From an uncultured Eubacteriales bacterium (GTDB lineage: Bacteria > Bacillota > Clostridia > Oscillospirales > Oscillospiraceae): a stretch of DNA of 64,000 nt. Within the stretch, counting starts at the first letter, position 1. Each line of letters opens with the position of its first letter. Made by a program: the position numbers and the translations under genes. The stretch is from positions 39,220 through 103,219 of the forward strand of contig URHT01000003.1 in the NCBI GenBank assembly GCA_900547745.1, given 5' to 3'. This document shows, piece after piece, positions 41,966 to 50,200 of the stretch. Under the pieces are notes generated by a model. That model was not told the origin of the DNA. It did no database searches and worked only from the letters and a program-made list of their open reading frames with translations.

Positions 41966-42062
41966 CACGCTCCGGCAGAGGAAGCGCACACAGGAAAAAT
42001 ATGGACTTTCGCGCGGCCCAGACGATCCATCGGCCCTTCCTCCCCTCGGTCTGTTTTCTCTG
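41903..42062 (-). ncRNA. Candidate structured leader or small RNA upstream of prs
   Basis: About 160 bases run from the predicted start near 42062 to the terminator. Segment 41974-41984 can pair either with the very 5' end (42058-42064, 7 bp) or with 42036-42042 (7 bp), a mutually exclusive arrangement typical of riboswitches and attenuators. I do not recognise the motif as any known riboswitch class, T-box or 6S RNA. No open frame here is convincing. Confidence 0.45.
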
Positions 42063-42068
42063 CCCCCT

Positions 42069-42074
42069 ATTATA
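42069..42074 (-). promoter_or_regulatory. Extended -10 of the prs leader promoter
   Basis: On the minus strand TGTTATAAT gives a perfect TATAAT with the TG extension; the -35 is weak. It is the best promoter candidate for the leader and prs. Confidence 0.55.
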
Positions 42075-42228
42075 ACAGGCTTTGCGGGAAAATCCAGTAT
42101 TTTTCCCACTTTTTTTGGCAACAATTTTTCAGAGCGGGAAATGCCCATCCAAATCACCATTTTTTCATGGAAACGACGGCCATTTTTTGTATTTCTAAGA
42201 AAATGCAGGGGTTTTTACCATTTATGAG

Positions 42229-42257
42229 TTGCATTTTCATTTTCATTGCATTACAAT
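42229..42257 (+). promoter_or_regulatory. Promoter of trmL and the glycolytic genes
   Basis: The -35 is TTGCAT (42229-42234), the spacer is 17 bases, and the -10 is TACAAT (42252-42257). It lies 31 bases before the trmL start. No other good promoter is seen before pgk, so it may serve pgk-tpiA-gpmI too. Confidence 0.6.
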
Positions 42258-42287
42258 TAGGTACGCATTTGAGGAGGGCTGCCGTCT

Positions 42288-42782
42288 ATGCTGCACATCG
42301 TACTGGTCGAACCGGAGATACCCCAGAACTGCGGCAACATCGCCCGCACCTGCGCCGCCACGGGATGCTCGCTGCATCTCGTCCGTCCGCTGGGCTTCGA
42401 TATCTCCGACCGCGCCGTGAAGCGGGCGGGACTGGACTACTGGCATCTGGTGACCGTCCGGGACTACGACGGGCTGGACGACCTCTTCCGCCGGCACCCG
42501 GAGGCCGCCGCCGACCTGTGGCTGGCCACCACTAAGGCCCCGCAGGACTACACACAGGCCCGGTTCTCGCCGGACTGCTGGCTGTTCTTCGGCAAGGAGA
42601 CGGCAGGGCTGCCGGAGATGTTCCGCATGGCCCACTATGACCGGTGCATCCGGCTGCCCATGCGCACGGAGGCCCGCAGTCTGAACCTCAGCAACTCCGT
42701 AGCCATCCTGACCTACGAGGCCCTGCGGCAGAACGGCTTCCCCGGCCTGACCGGCGAGGGCGAGATGGCGTCTGCACACTGA
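42288..42782 (+). CDS. trmL: tRNA (cytidine/uridine-34 2'-O)-methyltransferase
   Basis: This 164-residue SPOUT methyltransferase has all family blocks: LVEPEIPQNCGNIARTCA, HLVRPLGF, LFFGKETAGLPE and LNLSNSVAILTYEALRQ (knot and SAM site). It methylates the wobble ribose of certain tRNA-Leu species. GAGGAGG precedes the ATG. It is followed by pgk after 27 bases. Confidence 0.93.
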   Translation: MLHIVLVEPEIPQNCGNIARTCAATGCSLHLVRPLGFDISDRAVKRAGLDYWHLVTVRDYDGLDDLFRRHPEAAADLWLATTKAPQDYTQARFSPDCWLFFGKETAGLPEMFRMAHYDRCIRLPMRTEARSLNLSNSVAILTYEALRQNGFPGLTGEGEMASAH

Positions 42783-42809
42783 TATTTTTTCAAAAGGAGA
42801 TGCATCCGT

Positions 42810-44003
42810 ATGAACTACAATAAAAAGACCATTCTGGACGTAGACGTTGCCGGCAGGAAGATCCTGCTGCGCTGCGACTTCAACGTGCCCCAGGACAAGG
42901 AGACAGGCGCCATCACCAGCGACAAGCGCATCGTGGCGGCGCTGCCCACTATCCGCTACCTGCTGGAGAAGAAGGCGGCGGTCATCGCCTGCTCCCATCT
43001 GGGCAAGCCCAAGGGCGAGTGGAAGGCCAAGCTGAGTCTGGCCCCCGTGGCCCAGCGTCTCAGCGAGCTGCTGGGGCAGGAGGTCATCTTCGCCAGGGAC
43101 ATCGTGGGTGAGGACGCCAAGGCCAAGGCTGCGGCCCTGCAGGGCGGCCAGATCATGCTGCTGGAGAATCTGCGCTTCGACCCCCGCGAGGAGAAGAACG
43201 CCCCGTCCTTTGCCAAGGAGCTGGCTTCTATGGCGGAGCTGTATGTGTCCGACGCCTTCGGCACCGTACACCGGGCCCACGCCTCCACCGCCGGTGTGGC
43301 GGCCTACCTGCCCGCCGTGTCCGGCCTACTGGTGGCCAAGGAGCTGGAGGTCATGGGCGGCGCGCTCAACGATCCCAAGCGCCCCTTCGTGGCGGTGCTG
43401 GGCGGCGCCAAGGTCAGTGACAAGATCGGCGTTATCAACAATCTGCTGGACAAGGCCGACACCATTATCATCGGCGGCGGCATGGCCTATACCTTCGCCA
43501 AGGCGCAGGGCGGCTCCATCGGCAAGAGCCTGTGCGAGGACGACAAGCTGGACTACGCCCTTGAGATGATCGAAAAGGCCAAGAAGAACGGCGTAAAGCT
43601 GCTGCTGCCCACCGATACCGTGGCGGCGGACGACTTCTCCAACGACGCCCGGCGTCAGGTGGTCAGCACCATGGCCATCCCCGACGGCTGGGAGGGCATG
43701 GACATCGGCCCCGACACCATCAAGGTGTTCTGCGGCGCCGTGAAGGGCGCGGGCACCGTGGTGTGGAACGGCCCCATGGGCGTGTTTGAGTTTGAAAACT
43801 TTGCCGCCGGCACCCGGGCCATGGCGCAGGCGCTGGCCGACAGCGGCGCCATCACCATCGTGGGCGGCGGCGACAGCGCCGCAGCGGTGGAGCAGATGGG
43901 CTTTGCCGACAAGATCACCCACATCAGCACCGGCGGCGGCGCGTCTCTGGAGTTCCTGGAGGGTCTGGAGCTGCCCGGCGTGGCCTGCCTGCTGGACAAG
44001 TAA
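42810..44003 (+). CDS. pgk: Phosphoglycerate kinase
   Basis: This 397-residue enzyme has LLRCDFNVPQDKETGAI, SHLGKPKG, ENLRFDPREEKN, GGAKVSDKIGV, and the C-terminal nucleotide site GGGDSAAAVEQMG. It makes ATP from 1,3-bisphosphoglycerate. AAAGGAG precedes the ATG. It is first of the glycolytic run pgk-tpiA-gpmI; gapA is not in the window. Confidence 0.97.
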   Translation: MNYNKKTILDVDVAGRKILLRCDFNVPQDKETGAITSDKRIVAALPTIRYLLEKKAAVIACSHLGKPKGEWKAKLSLAPVAQRLSELLGQEVIFARDIVGEDAKAKAAALQGGQIMLLENLRFDPREEKNAPSFAKELASMAELYVSDAFGTVHRAHASTAGVAAYLPAVSGLLVAKELEVMGGALNDPKRPFVAVLGGAKVSDKIGVINNLLDKADTIIIGGGMAYTFAKAQGGSIGKSLCEDDKLDYALEMIEKAKKNGVKLLLPTDTVAADDFSNDARRQVVSTMAIPDGWEGMDIGPDTIKVFCGAVKGAGTVVWNGPMGVFEFENFAAGTRAMAQALADSGAITIVGGGDSAAAVEQMGFADKITHISTGGGASLEFLEGLELPGVACLLDK

Positions 44004-44107
44004 GCGCCCTTGCCGGGGGAGGCGCTCCCCCCCTACATCCGATCGTATCAAAGTAAAATTTGCAGCGATATATTTAGTTTTTTGAAAGACAGAGGAGTAA
44101 ACGAGTT

Positions 44108-44881
44108 ATGAATCGCAGATACCGTAAGACCATTATCGCCGGCAACTGGAAAATGAACAAGACCGCCAGCGAGACGAAGAAGTTTGCCGAGGAGCTGAAG
44201 GCCCTGCTGCCCAAGGCCAAGTGGTGCGACGTGGTGGTGTGCGTCCCCGCCGTGAACATCTCCACCGCCATCAAGGCCTTCAAGGACGCCCGCGTGTCCG
44301 TAGGCGCGCAGAACGTGTTCTTTGAGAAGTCCGGCGCCTACACCGGCGAGGTGTCCGCCGACATGCTGAAGGACCTGGGCGTGAAGTACGTCATCATCGG
44401 CCACTCCGAGCGCCGCCAGTACTTCGGCGAGACGGATCTCATCGTCAACAAGAAGGTGCTGGCCGCGCTGGAGGCCGGTCTGCACCCCATCATCTGCGTG
44501 GGCGAGACGCTGGAGCAGCGCGAGCTGGGCATCACCATGGAGCTCATTGCCCTGCAGGTAAAGTCCGCGCTGGCCGGCGTGCCTGCCGAGAAGCTGCGCA
44601 AGTGCGTCATCGCCTATGAGCCCGTGTGGGCCATCGGCACCGGCAAGACCGCCACCGCCGAGCAGGCCGCCGAGGTCTGCACCTTCATCCGCACCACCGT
44701 GCGCCACCTGTACGGCGCCCGCATTGCCCGTTCCATCACCATCCAGTACGGCGGCTCCATGAAGCCCGCCAACGCCGCCGAGCTGCTGAGCCAGCCCGAC
44801 ATCGACGGCGGCCTCATCGGCGGCGCAGCCCTGAACGCTGCGGACTTCGTGGAGATCATCAACGCCGCCAATCAGGACTGA
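44108..44881 (+). CDS. tpiA: Triosephosphate isomerase
   Basis: This 257-residue TIM barrel has GNWKMNKT with the active Lys, IIGHSERRQYF with the electrophilic His, YEPVWAIGTGKTAT with the catalytic Glu, and the phosphate loop IQYGGSMKP plus GGAALNA. It interconverts dihydroxyacetone phosphate and glyceraldehyde-3-phosphate. GAGGAG lies 10 bases before the ATG. Confidence 0.97.
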   Translation: MNRRYRKTIIAGNWKMNKTASETKKFAEELKALLPKAKWCDVVVCVPAVNISTAIKAFKDARVSVGAQNVFFEKSGAYTGEVSADMLKDLGVKYVIIGHSERRQYFGETDLIVNKKVLAALEAGLHPIICVGETLEQRELGITMELIALQVKSALAGVPAEKLRKCVIAYEPVWAIGTGKTATAEQAAEVCTFIRTTVRHLYGARIARSITIQYGGSMKPANAAELLSQPDIDGGLIGGAALNAADFVEIINAANQD

Positions 44882-44899
44882 ACCCAACAGGAGGAAGGC

Positions 44900-46411
44900 A
44901 TGAACAAAACTCCCACGACCCTTATCATCATGGACGGCTTCGGCATCGCGCCGCCGGCGGACGACAACGCCGTTACGCTGGCCAACACCCCGGTGCTGGA
45001 CGGTCTGTTCCGTGACTACGCTCATACCACCCTGTCCGCCAGCGGACTGGACGTGGGTTTGCCCGCCGGGCAGATGGGCAACAGCGAGGTGGGCCACACC
45101 AACATCGGCGGCGGCCGCGTGGTATTTCAGGATCTGCCCCGCATCAGCCGCGCCATTGAGGACGGCGGCTTCTTCAAAAATGAGGCCTACAACAAGGCCA
45201 TGGACAACTGCCTGCAAAACGGCTCCAGCCTGCACCTGTACGGTCTGCTGTCCGACGGCGGCGTCCACTCCCACATTGACCACCTGTACGCCCTGCTGCA
45301 GATGGCCAAGGATAAGGGCCTGACACGTGTGTATATCCACTGCTTTCTGGACGGCCGGGATGTGTCCCCCACCAGCGGTAAGGGCTTCGTGCAGGCGCTG
45401 GCCGACAAGTGCGCGGCGCTGGGCGTGGGCAGGATCGCCACGGTGATGGGCCGCTACTACGCCATGGATCGCGACAAGCGCTGGGAGCGTGTGCAGATGG
45501 CCTATGACGCCATGGTGTACGGCGAGGGCAACCACAACGCCGACCCCGTGGATGCCGTGGCCCGCAGCTACGCCAACAACGTCACCGACGAGTTCGTGGA
45601 GCCGGTGGTCTGCGACAGCGACGGCACCATCAGCGACAACGACAGTGTGATCTTCTTCAACTACCGCCCCGACCGTGCAAGGGAGATCACCCGCGCCATT
45701 GTCGATCCCGACTTTGACGGGTTCCAGCGGGAGTACTTCCCCACCACCTATGTGTGCAATACGGAGTACGACGCCTCCATGCCCAACGTGCTGGTGGCAT
45801 GGCCCCGCATCGCCGTGAAGAACGGGCTGGGCGAGTACCTCAGCAGCATGGGCATGACCCAACTGCGCATCGCCGAGACGGAGAAGTACGCCCACGTGAC
45901 GTTCTTCTTCAACGGCGGCGTGGAAAAGCAGTACCCCGGCGAGGATCGGGTGCTGGTGGCCTCTCCCAAGGTCGCCACCTACGACCTGCAGCCGGAGATG
46001 AGTGCCGTGGAGGTCTGCGACAAGTGCGTGGAGCGCATCGAGTCCGGCGCCTACGACGTGATCATCCTGAACTTCGCCAACTGCGACATGGTGGGCCATA
46101 CCGGCGTGCTGGAGGCCGCTGTCAAGGCGGTGGAGACGGTGGACACCTGCGTGGGCCGCGTGGTGGAGGCCACCCTGAAAATGGGCGGCATCGCCATGGT
46201 CACGGCCGACCACGGCAACGCCGAGGACATGAAGCAGCCTGACGGCAGCCCCATGACCGCCCACACCACCAATCCGGTGCCCTTCATCCTCTGCGGTGCG
46301 GGCACGGAACTGCGCCCCGGCCGTCTGGCCGACATCGCCCCCACCATTCTGGATGTGATGGGCCTTGCCTGCCCGGAGGAGATGGACGGCAAGACGCTGA
46401 TCGTCAAGTAA
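44900..46411 (+). CDS. gpmI: 2,3-bisphosphoglycerate-independent phosphoglycerate mutase
   Basis: This 503-residue alkaline-phosphatase-superfamily enzyme has LIIMDGFGIAP with a metal ligand, GNSEVGHTNIG with the phospho-accepting Ser, HCFLDGRDVSP, and the C-terminal metal site NCDMVGHTGV and TADHGNAEDM. It converts 3- to 2-phosphoglycerate using two Mn ions. GGAGGAAGGC precedes the ATG, 18 bases after tpiA. Confidence 0.97.
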   Translation: MNKTPTTLIIMDGFGIAPPADDNAVTLANTPVLDGLFRDYAHTTLSASGLDVGLPAGQMGNSEVGHTNIGGGRVVFQDLPRISRAIEDGGFFKNEAYNKAMDNCLQNGSSLHLYGLLSDGGVHSHIDHLYALLQMAKDKGLTRVYIHCFLDGRDVSPTSGKGFVQALADKCAALGVGRIATVMGRYYAMDRDKRWERVQMAYDAMVYGEGNHNADPVDAVARSYANNVTDEFVEPVVCDSDGTISDNDSVIFFNYRPDRAREITRAIVDPDFDGFQREYFPTTYVCNTEYDASMPNVLVAWPRIAVKNGLGEYLSSMGMTQLRIAETEKYAHVTFFFNGGVEKQYPGEDRVLVASPKVATYDLQPEMSAVEVCDKCVERIESGAYDVIILNFANCDMVGHTGVLEAAVKAVETVDTCVGRVVEATLKMGGIAMVTADHGNAEDMKQPDGSPMTAHTTNPVPFILCGAGTELRPGRLADIAPTILDVMGLACPEEMDGKTLIVK

Positions 46412-46425
46412 ACACAAGCGCCGAC

Positions 46426-46456
46426 AGTCTCCCGGGGCACGCTCCGGGAGACTTTT
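46426..46456 (+). terminator. Terminator of the glycolytic operon
   Basis: A 10-bp stem AGTCTCCCGG/CCGGGAGACT with an 8-base loop ends in TTTT. It lies 15 bases after gpmI. Confidence 0.8.
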
Positions 46457-46474
46457 CCGCAAAAAGGAGCAATT

Positions 46475-47440
46475 ATGGATATCACAGTTATCGGCTGCGG
46501 GCGATGGGGCTCCCTCATCACCTGGTACCTCGATCATATCGGCCACCGCGTCACTCTGTACGGCCGCGCCACCTCCCCCCGCATGCAGTCGTTTCTGGCC
46601 ACCCGGCAGAACGACCTGCTGACCCTGCCGCCCTCCGTCGCCCTCTCCACCGACCTGCCGGCGGCGCTGGACGGCGCGGAGACGGTCATCATCTCCATCG
46701 GCTCGCAGGGCCTGCGAAAGCTTCTGACCCAACCGGAGCTGCAAACGCTGCGGGATCGCACCGTGGTGCTGTGCATGAAGGGACTGGAGATGGGCACCGG
46801 CGCGCGGCTCAGCCAGATCGCGGCAGAATGCCTGCACCCGTCCAACACCGTGGCCGTGTGGCTGGGGCCGGGTCATGTGCAGGAGTTCTATCGCGGCATC
46901 CCCAACTGCATGGTCATCGACAGTGAAAACGACGACGCCAAGCGCCGTCTGGTGCATGCGTTCTCCAGCGGCCTGATCCGGTTTTACTACGGCGGCGACA
47001 TGATCGGCAATGAGGTGGGAGCCGCCGCCAAGAACGTGGTGGGCATTGCCGCCGGTTTTCTGGACGGCTTCGAGATGTCCAGCCTCAAGGGCGCTCTGAT
47101 GAGCCGCGGCACCCGGGAGGTGGCCCGTCTCATCAAGGCCATGGGCGGCAGCGAGCTGTCGGCCTACGGTCTGTGCCATCTGGGAGATTATGAGGCCACG
47201 GTGTTCTCACCCTACAGCCACAACCGGCAGTTCGGCGAGGCCTTCGTCCGGGGGCAGGACTACCACCAGCTGGCGGAGGGCTACTACACCGTCAAGGCTC
47301 TGATGCTGCTGGGACAGCGGTACGGCGTGGAGCTGCCCATCTGCAGGGCCGTCCACGACATCCTCTACGAGCAGGCCGTGCCCAGGGACGTGCTGGACGG
47401 TCTGCTGCGCCGGGGGCTTACGGAGGAATTCTACGATTGA
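46475..47440 (+). CDS. GpsA-like NAD(P)-dependent glycerol-3-phosphate dehydrogenase, divergent
   Basis: This 321-residue protein has the GpsA fold: ITVIGCGRWGSLITWYL (NAD site), CMKGLEM, GNEVGAAAKNVVGIAAG with the catalytic Lys, and GLCHLGDYEATVFSPYSHNRQFG. Several hallmark positions differ from typical GpsA. The usual GPSFA block reads LGPGHVQEFY, and the start GAGxWGTA reads GCGRWGSL. It probably makes sn-glycerol-3-phosphate for lipids, but the divergence leaves room for another substrate. AAAAAGGAG precedes the ATG. Confidence 0.82.
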   Translation: MDITVIGCGRWGSLITWYLDHIGHRVTLYGRATSPRMQSFLATRQNDLLTLPPSVALSTDLPAALDGAETVIISIGSQGLRKLLTQPELQTLRDRTVVLCMKGLEMGTGARLSQIAAECLHPSNTVAVWLGPGHVQEFYRGIPNCMVIDSENDDAKRRLVHAFSSGLIRFYYGGDMIGNEVGAAAKNVVGIAAGFLDGFEMSSLKGALMSRGTREVARLIKAMGGSELSAYGLCHLGDYEATVFSPYSHNRQFGEAFVRGQDYHQLAEGYYTVKALMLLGQRYGVELPICRAVHDILYEQAVPRDVLDGLLRRGLTEEFYD

Positions 47441-47459
47441 GCCCCGCAGAAATCTGAAT

Positions 47460-47502
47460 AAAAAAGTCTCTGTCTGGTCACAATGCAGGCAGAGACTTTT
47501 TT
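47460..47502 (+). terminator. Terminator after the GpsA-like gene
   Basis: A 13-bp outer stem AAAAAAGTCTCTG/CAGAGACTTTTTT plus an inner CTG/CAG lies 19 bases past the stop codon. It can act on both strands. Confidence 0.85.
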
Positions 47503-47563
47503 ATTCCGGCGTGCCGCAGGCCGAAAACTGCGGCGGTGGGTGCGTCCCACCCGAAAGGCGCGT

Positions 47564-48247
47564 ATGAGCAGATTCGACAAGAGCAAACTCCAGGCCATGT
47601 TCGGCGGCAAGGGCTTCTACATAGCCCTTGCGGTGTGCCTGCTGGCCGCCGGAACCATCGGCTATATCACCCTGTTTTCCTCCGACTCCCCCGTCAAGGA
47701 GCCCGACCCCGTCATTGAGATCAAGCCCGCCCCCGTCACCCCCGTGCCCACAGTACCCGACAAGCCCGTGATCCAGTCGGAGCCTATCGAGGTACCCGTG
47801 CAGGAGCCCGCCGTCATCGAGGAGCCGGTGGAGCTGCTGCCGGAGGTCATTTCCCCGCTGGACGGTACCACCGTCACGGTGTTCAGCATGACGGAGCTGC
47901 TGTATGACCAGACCATGGCGGACTGGCGCACCCACAACGGCATCGACGTACAGGCCGACGAGGGCGCGGCGGTCAAGACCGCGGCGGACGGCACGGTGCT
48001 GTCCGTGGCCAACGACGAGCTGATGGGCACCACCGTGATCATCCAGCACAGCGGCGGCTACACCACCCAGTACAGCAGCCTGCAGGCGGACGTGCCGGTG
48101 GAGGCGGGACAGGCCGTCAGCGCCGGCGACGTCATCGGCTGCGTGGGCTCCACCAGCGCGGCGGAGAGCGAGATGGGGCCCCATCTCCACTTCTCCGTCA
48201 GTCAGGACGGCAGCGTCATCGACCCCCACGCCTATATCGAAAACTGA
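47564..48247 (+). CDS. Membrane-anchored M23 peptidase-family protein, SpoIIQ-like
   Basis: This 227-residue protein has an N-terminal anchor (about 18-38) and a Pro/Val/Glu-rich linker (about 48-95). Its LytM domain has HNGIDVQADEGAAV and HLHFSV, so the metal ligands (His, Asp, HxH) are intact. The size and layout match clostridial SpoIIQ, which spans the space between mother cell and forespore. A general cell-wall hydrolase role is the alternative. The start at 47564 is chosen for the AAAGG upstream; a longer reading runs into the terminator. Confidence 0.78.
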   Translation: MSRFDKSKLQAMFGGKGFYIALAVCLLAAGTIGYITLFSSDSPVKEPDPVIEIKPAPVTPVPTVPDKPVIQSEPIEVPVQEPAVIEEPVELLPEVISPLDGTTVTVFSMTELLYDQTMADWRTHNGIDVQADEGAAVKTAADGTVLSVANDELMGTTVIIQHSGGYTTQYSSLQADVPVEAGQAVSAGDVIGCVGSTSAAESEMGPHLHFSVSQDGSVIDPHAYIEN

Positions 48248-48254
48248 AAATACC

Positions 48255-48294
48255 GGAAAAGGGCGGGACAGCATAAGCTGCCCCGCCCTTTTCC
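48255..48294 (+). terminator. Terminator after the M23 gene
   Basis: An 18-position stem with one mismatch and an ATAA loop lies 7 bases past the stop. The T-run lies mostly inside the 3' arm (TTTTCC). Confidence 0.7.
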
Positions 48295-48553
48295 CTTGTC
48301 GGAGATCACTCCCGTGCGGAGGGGCCCCGCGCCCCCGTGCATGTGCGCCGTCCCCCTGACAGCGCACGGGACGCCGCGGCCCTCGCGCCTTCCCCCTGTA
48401 ACGGGCCCGCGCCCGCAGCGGCACCGCCGCCGGGCACAGGATGTCTCCCCGTCTCTATTGTACCAGATTATTGACTTAAAGTAAACAATCTTTTTCAGAA
48501 AGAAAATTATAATTTACTGAGAACATTGGTAGCATATGTAAGAGGTGAGAAGT
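48295..48553. other. Intergenic region upstream of the core XRE gene
   Basis: There is no gene in these 259 bases. The first 160 are very GC-rich and without pattern. The last 90 turn AT-rich, with a TTGACT and, further down, TATAAT, but their spacing is not that of a single promoter. Confidence 0.5.
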
Positions 48554-48784
48554 ATGCATACCGAATATCCTGAAAAATATACGACCCTCGGGTTGAAGAT
48601 CGCATATTACCGCAAAAAGGCGGGCTACACGCAGGAGACGTTCGCCGAGCTCATCGGCAGGAGCGTCAACTTTCTGGCGCAGGTGGAGGGCACGGGAACG
48701 GTACGCGGCATCTCGCTGGAAACGCTGTTCAAGATCGCCGACACGCTGCACATCCCCCCGGCCAAGCTGCTGGAGGACGACTGA
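48554..48784 (+). CDS. Small XRE-family regulator
   Basis: This 76-residue single-domain HTH protein (LGLKIAYYRKKAGYTQETFAE, IGRSVNFLAQVE, ISLETLFKIADTL) starts at the ATG with AGAGGTGAG upstream; a GTG three codons earlier lies inside that site. It is clearly of the same small family as the element-borne protein at 503-736. It stands alone between terminators. Confidence 0.85.
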   Translation: MHTEYPEKYTTLGLKIAYYRKKAGYTQETFAELIGRSVNFLAQVEGTGTVRGISLETLFKIADTLHIPPAKLLEDD

Positions 48785-48793
48785 AACCCCGAA

Positions 48794-48828
48794 AAAACCG
48801 GCGTATCCCTGGGGGATACGCCGGTTTT
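48794..48828. terminator. Bidirectional terminator
   Basis: A 16-bp stem AAAACCGGCGTATCCC/GGGATACGCCGGTTTT has a 3-base loop. It separates the XRE gene from the convergent serpin gene. Confidence 0.88.
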
Positions 48829-48834
48829 GCGCGC

Positions 48835-50073
48835 TCAGCTCATGGTGGTCACAGTTCCCAAAAACAGCGGCAGGTTGGCATGGGTGTCCACGATCATGTA
48901 CACGAAGGGGCGATCCAGCACCACGCGATGCACCTCCGGCGGCTCAGCGGAGGCGGCGTCAGTCGCCACCGCCGTGACGGCGGCGGCCTTGGTGCCGTTC
49001 TCGTCCAGCTCCAGATAGGTCTTGTGCAGCACGGCGCCGATGTAGAGCTGGTCGTTGGGCGCGCCGCCCATGGCCCGCAGATCCGCCGCCGCACTGTCAA
49101 AGGCGTCGGTGACGCCCATGGCCTTCAGCGCGTCGCGCAGCTCCAGCGAGGAGGACGCCTTGAACCGGGGGATGGCAGCCTCCACCTGCCCGTACTGATG
49201 GTCGTTCAGCAGGGCGTGGAGCTTGCCGCCGGTGAGTCCGGCCACATAGTCCGCTATGGAGACGCCTTCATTGGGCAGCAGCCCCACAAAGGCGTAGCGC
49301 CTGCCGTCGTAGTACTTCATAAAGCCGGTGGTGTTGTCGTCGGACAGATAGAGGCTCTCCTGCGACCACAGCAGATCCGCCGTCTGCCGGGTGCCGTCGA
49401 TGGCGGTGAATGCGGCCCCCTCCTGGATCTGGGACTTCTCATACGGCTCCTGCCACTTGGCATCGAAGCACACGGCGTTCACCAGATAGAGCATGGTGCG
49501 CTCGCTGGGCGCCTGCTCCAGCAGCTTGTCGATCATACCGTCGGTCTTGCTGTCCACCCAATGGTTCAGGTCGCGCACCATTGTTGCGTCAAAGGCGGAG
49601 CGGTACACCTCCGCGTCGTAGTAGCTGACGCAGGCGTCCAGAAAGCTGTCCTCCATGCGGAAGCTGTCCCGCACCCACAGGGAGTTGGCCAGCGACAGCT
49701 TGCACTTCTTGGTGTTCTCCGGCAGGCTCATACGGTAGGTGTACAGATAGTCGTTGAGGGCATCCCGCGTCATACCCGTCACCTGCTCCAGCTGGGCCAG
49801 CGTCTCGCCGGAGGCACCGTTGGCGGTCATGCCCAGCGCGTACAGCAGCGATACCGGCGAGAGCAGTACGCCCTCCTCGTCCGCCGTCTGCCGCAGCAGG
49901 GCGGCGGCAAAGTCCATGACAGCCGTGCTGTCACCGGTCAGGTCGGTGCGCGTATCAATGGTCTGCGCGGTGATGCCGTTGGTGAGACACTGCGCCTCGA
50001 TCCTGCCGCCGCAGCCAAACAGCGGCAGCGCCATGCAGACGGCCAGCGCCAGCGCCGCGATGCGTTTTACCAT
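48835..50073 (-). CDS. Serpin-family protease inhibitor, lipoprotein
   Basis: This 412-residue protein has a signal peptide with lipobox LFGC (Cys near residue 21), then a complete serpin fold: SPVSLLYALGMTANGASGETL, NSLWVRD, LVNAVCFDAKW, FVGLLPNEGVSI, and near the C terminus the reactive-centre loop. The hinge ENGTKAAAVTAVATDA has the small residues needed for loop insertion, so it is predicted inhibitory. The scissile bond is likely in TDAASAEPPEV. DRPFVYMIVDTHANLPLFLGTV is the strand signature. It would trap serine or cysteine proteases at the cell surface. AAAGGAG precedes the start. Confidence 0.93.
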   Translation of the reverse strand: MVKRIAALALAVCMALPLFGCGGRIEAQCLTNGITAQTIDTRTDLTGDSTAVMDFAAALLRQTADEEGVLLSPVSLLYALGMTANGASGETLAQLEQVTGMTRDALNDYLYTYRMSLPENTKKCKLSLANSLWVRDSFRMEDSFLDACVSYYDAEVYRSAFDATMVRDLNHWVDSKTDGMIDKLLEQAPSERTMLYLVNAVCFDAKWQEPYEKSQIQEGAAFTAIDGTRQTADLLWSQESLYLSDDNTTGFMKYYDGRRYAFVGLLPNEGVSIADYVAGLTGGKLHALLNDHQYGQVEAAIPRFKASSSLELRDALKAMGVTDAFDSAAADLRAMGGAPNDQLYIGAVLHKTYLELDENGTKAAAVTAVATDAASAEPPEVHRVVLDRPFVYMIVDTHANLPLFLGTVTTMS

Positions 50074-50150
50074 GAGATCAGCTCCTTTCCGTTCTCTCTA
50101 TCCTCTTAGACGCAGATGCGGCGGGAAAAGTTTCCCTCCCGCGAAAAAAA

Positions 50151-50197
50151 CGGACACACGCAGGCGGAAGCTCCCGTCTGTCTGTGTCCGCTTTTTT
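50151..50197. terminator. Bidirectional terminator between rnc and the serpin gene
   Basis: A 17-position stem with one mismatch and two G-T pairs (50151-50167 with 50174-50190) is flanked by AAAAAAA and TTTTTT. It ends the rnc transcript. Confidence 0.88.
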
Positions 50198-50200
50198 GTC

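Noticed and set aside
41825..42160. A 111-codon frame upstream of prs
   Set aside because: It has no ribosome site, crosses the promoter and terminator, and has unlikely composition. The RNA structures explain the region better.
44048..47179. A 1043-codon open frame on the minus strand opposite tpiA, gpmI and the GpsA-like gene
   Set aside because: It is a by-product of GC-rich third positions in the real genes. It is rich in His, Gln, Val and Gly, has no ribosome site and matches no family.
42810..47440. A gapA or eno gene expected with pgk, tpiA and gpmI
   Set aside because: Neither is present in the window. The gene after gpmI is GpsA-like, as shown by its NAD site and catalytic-Lys motifs.
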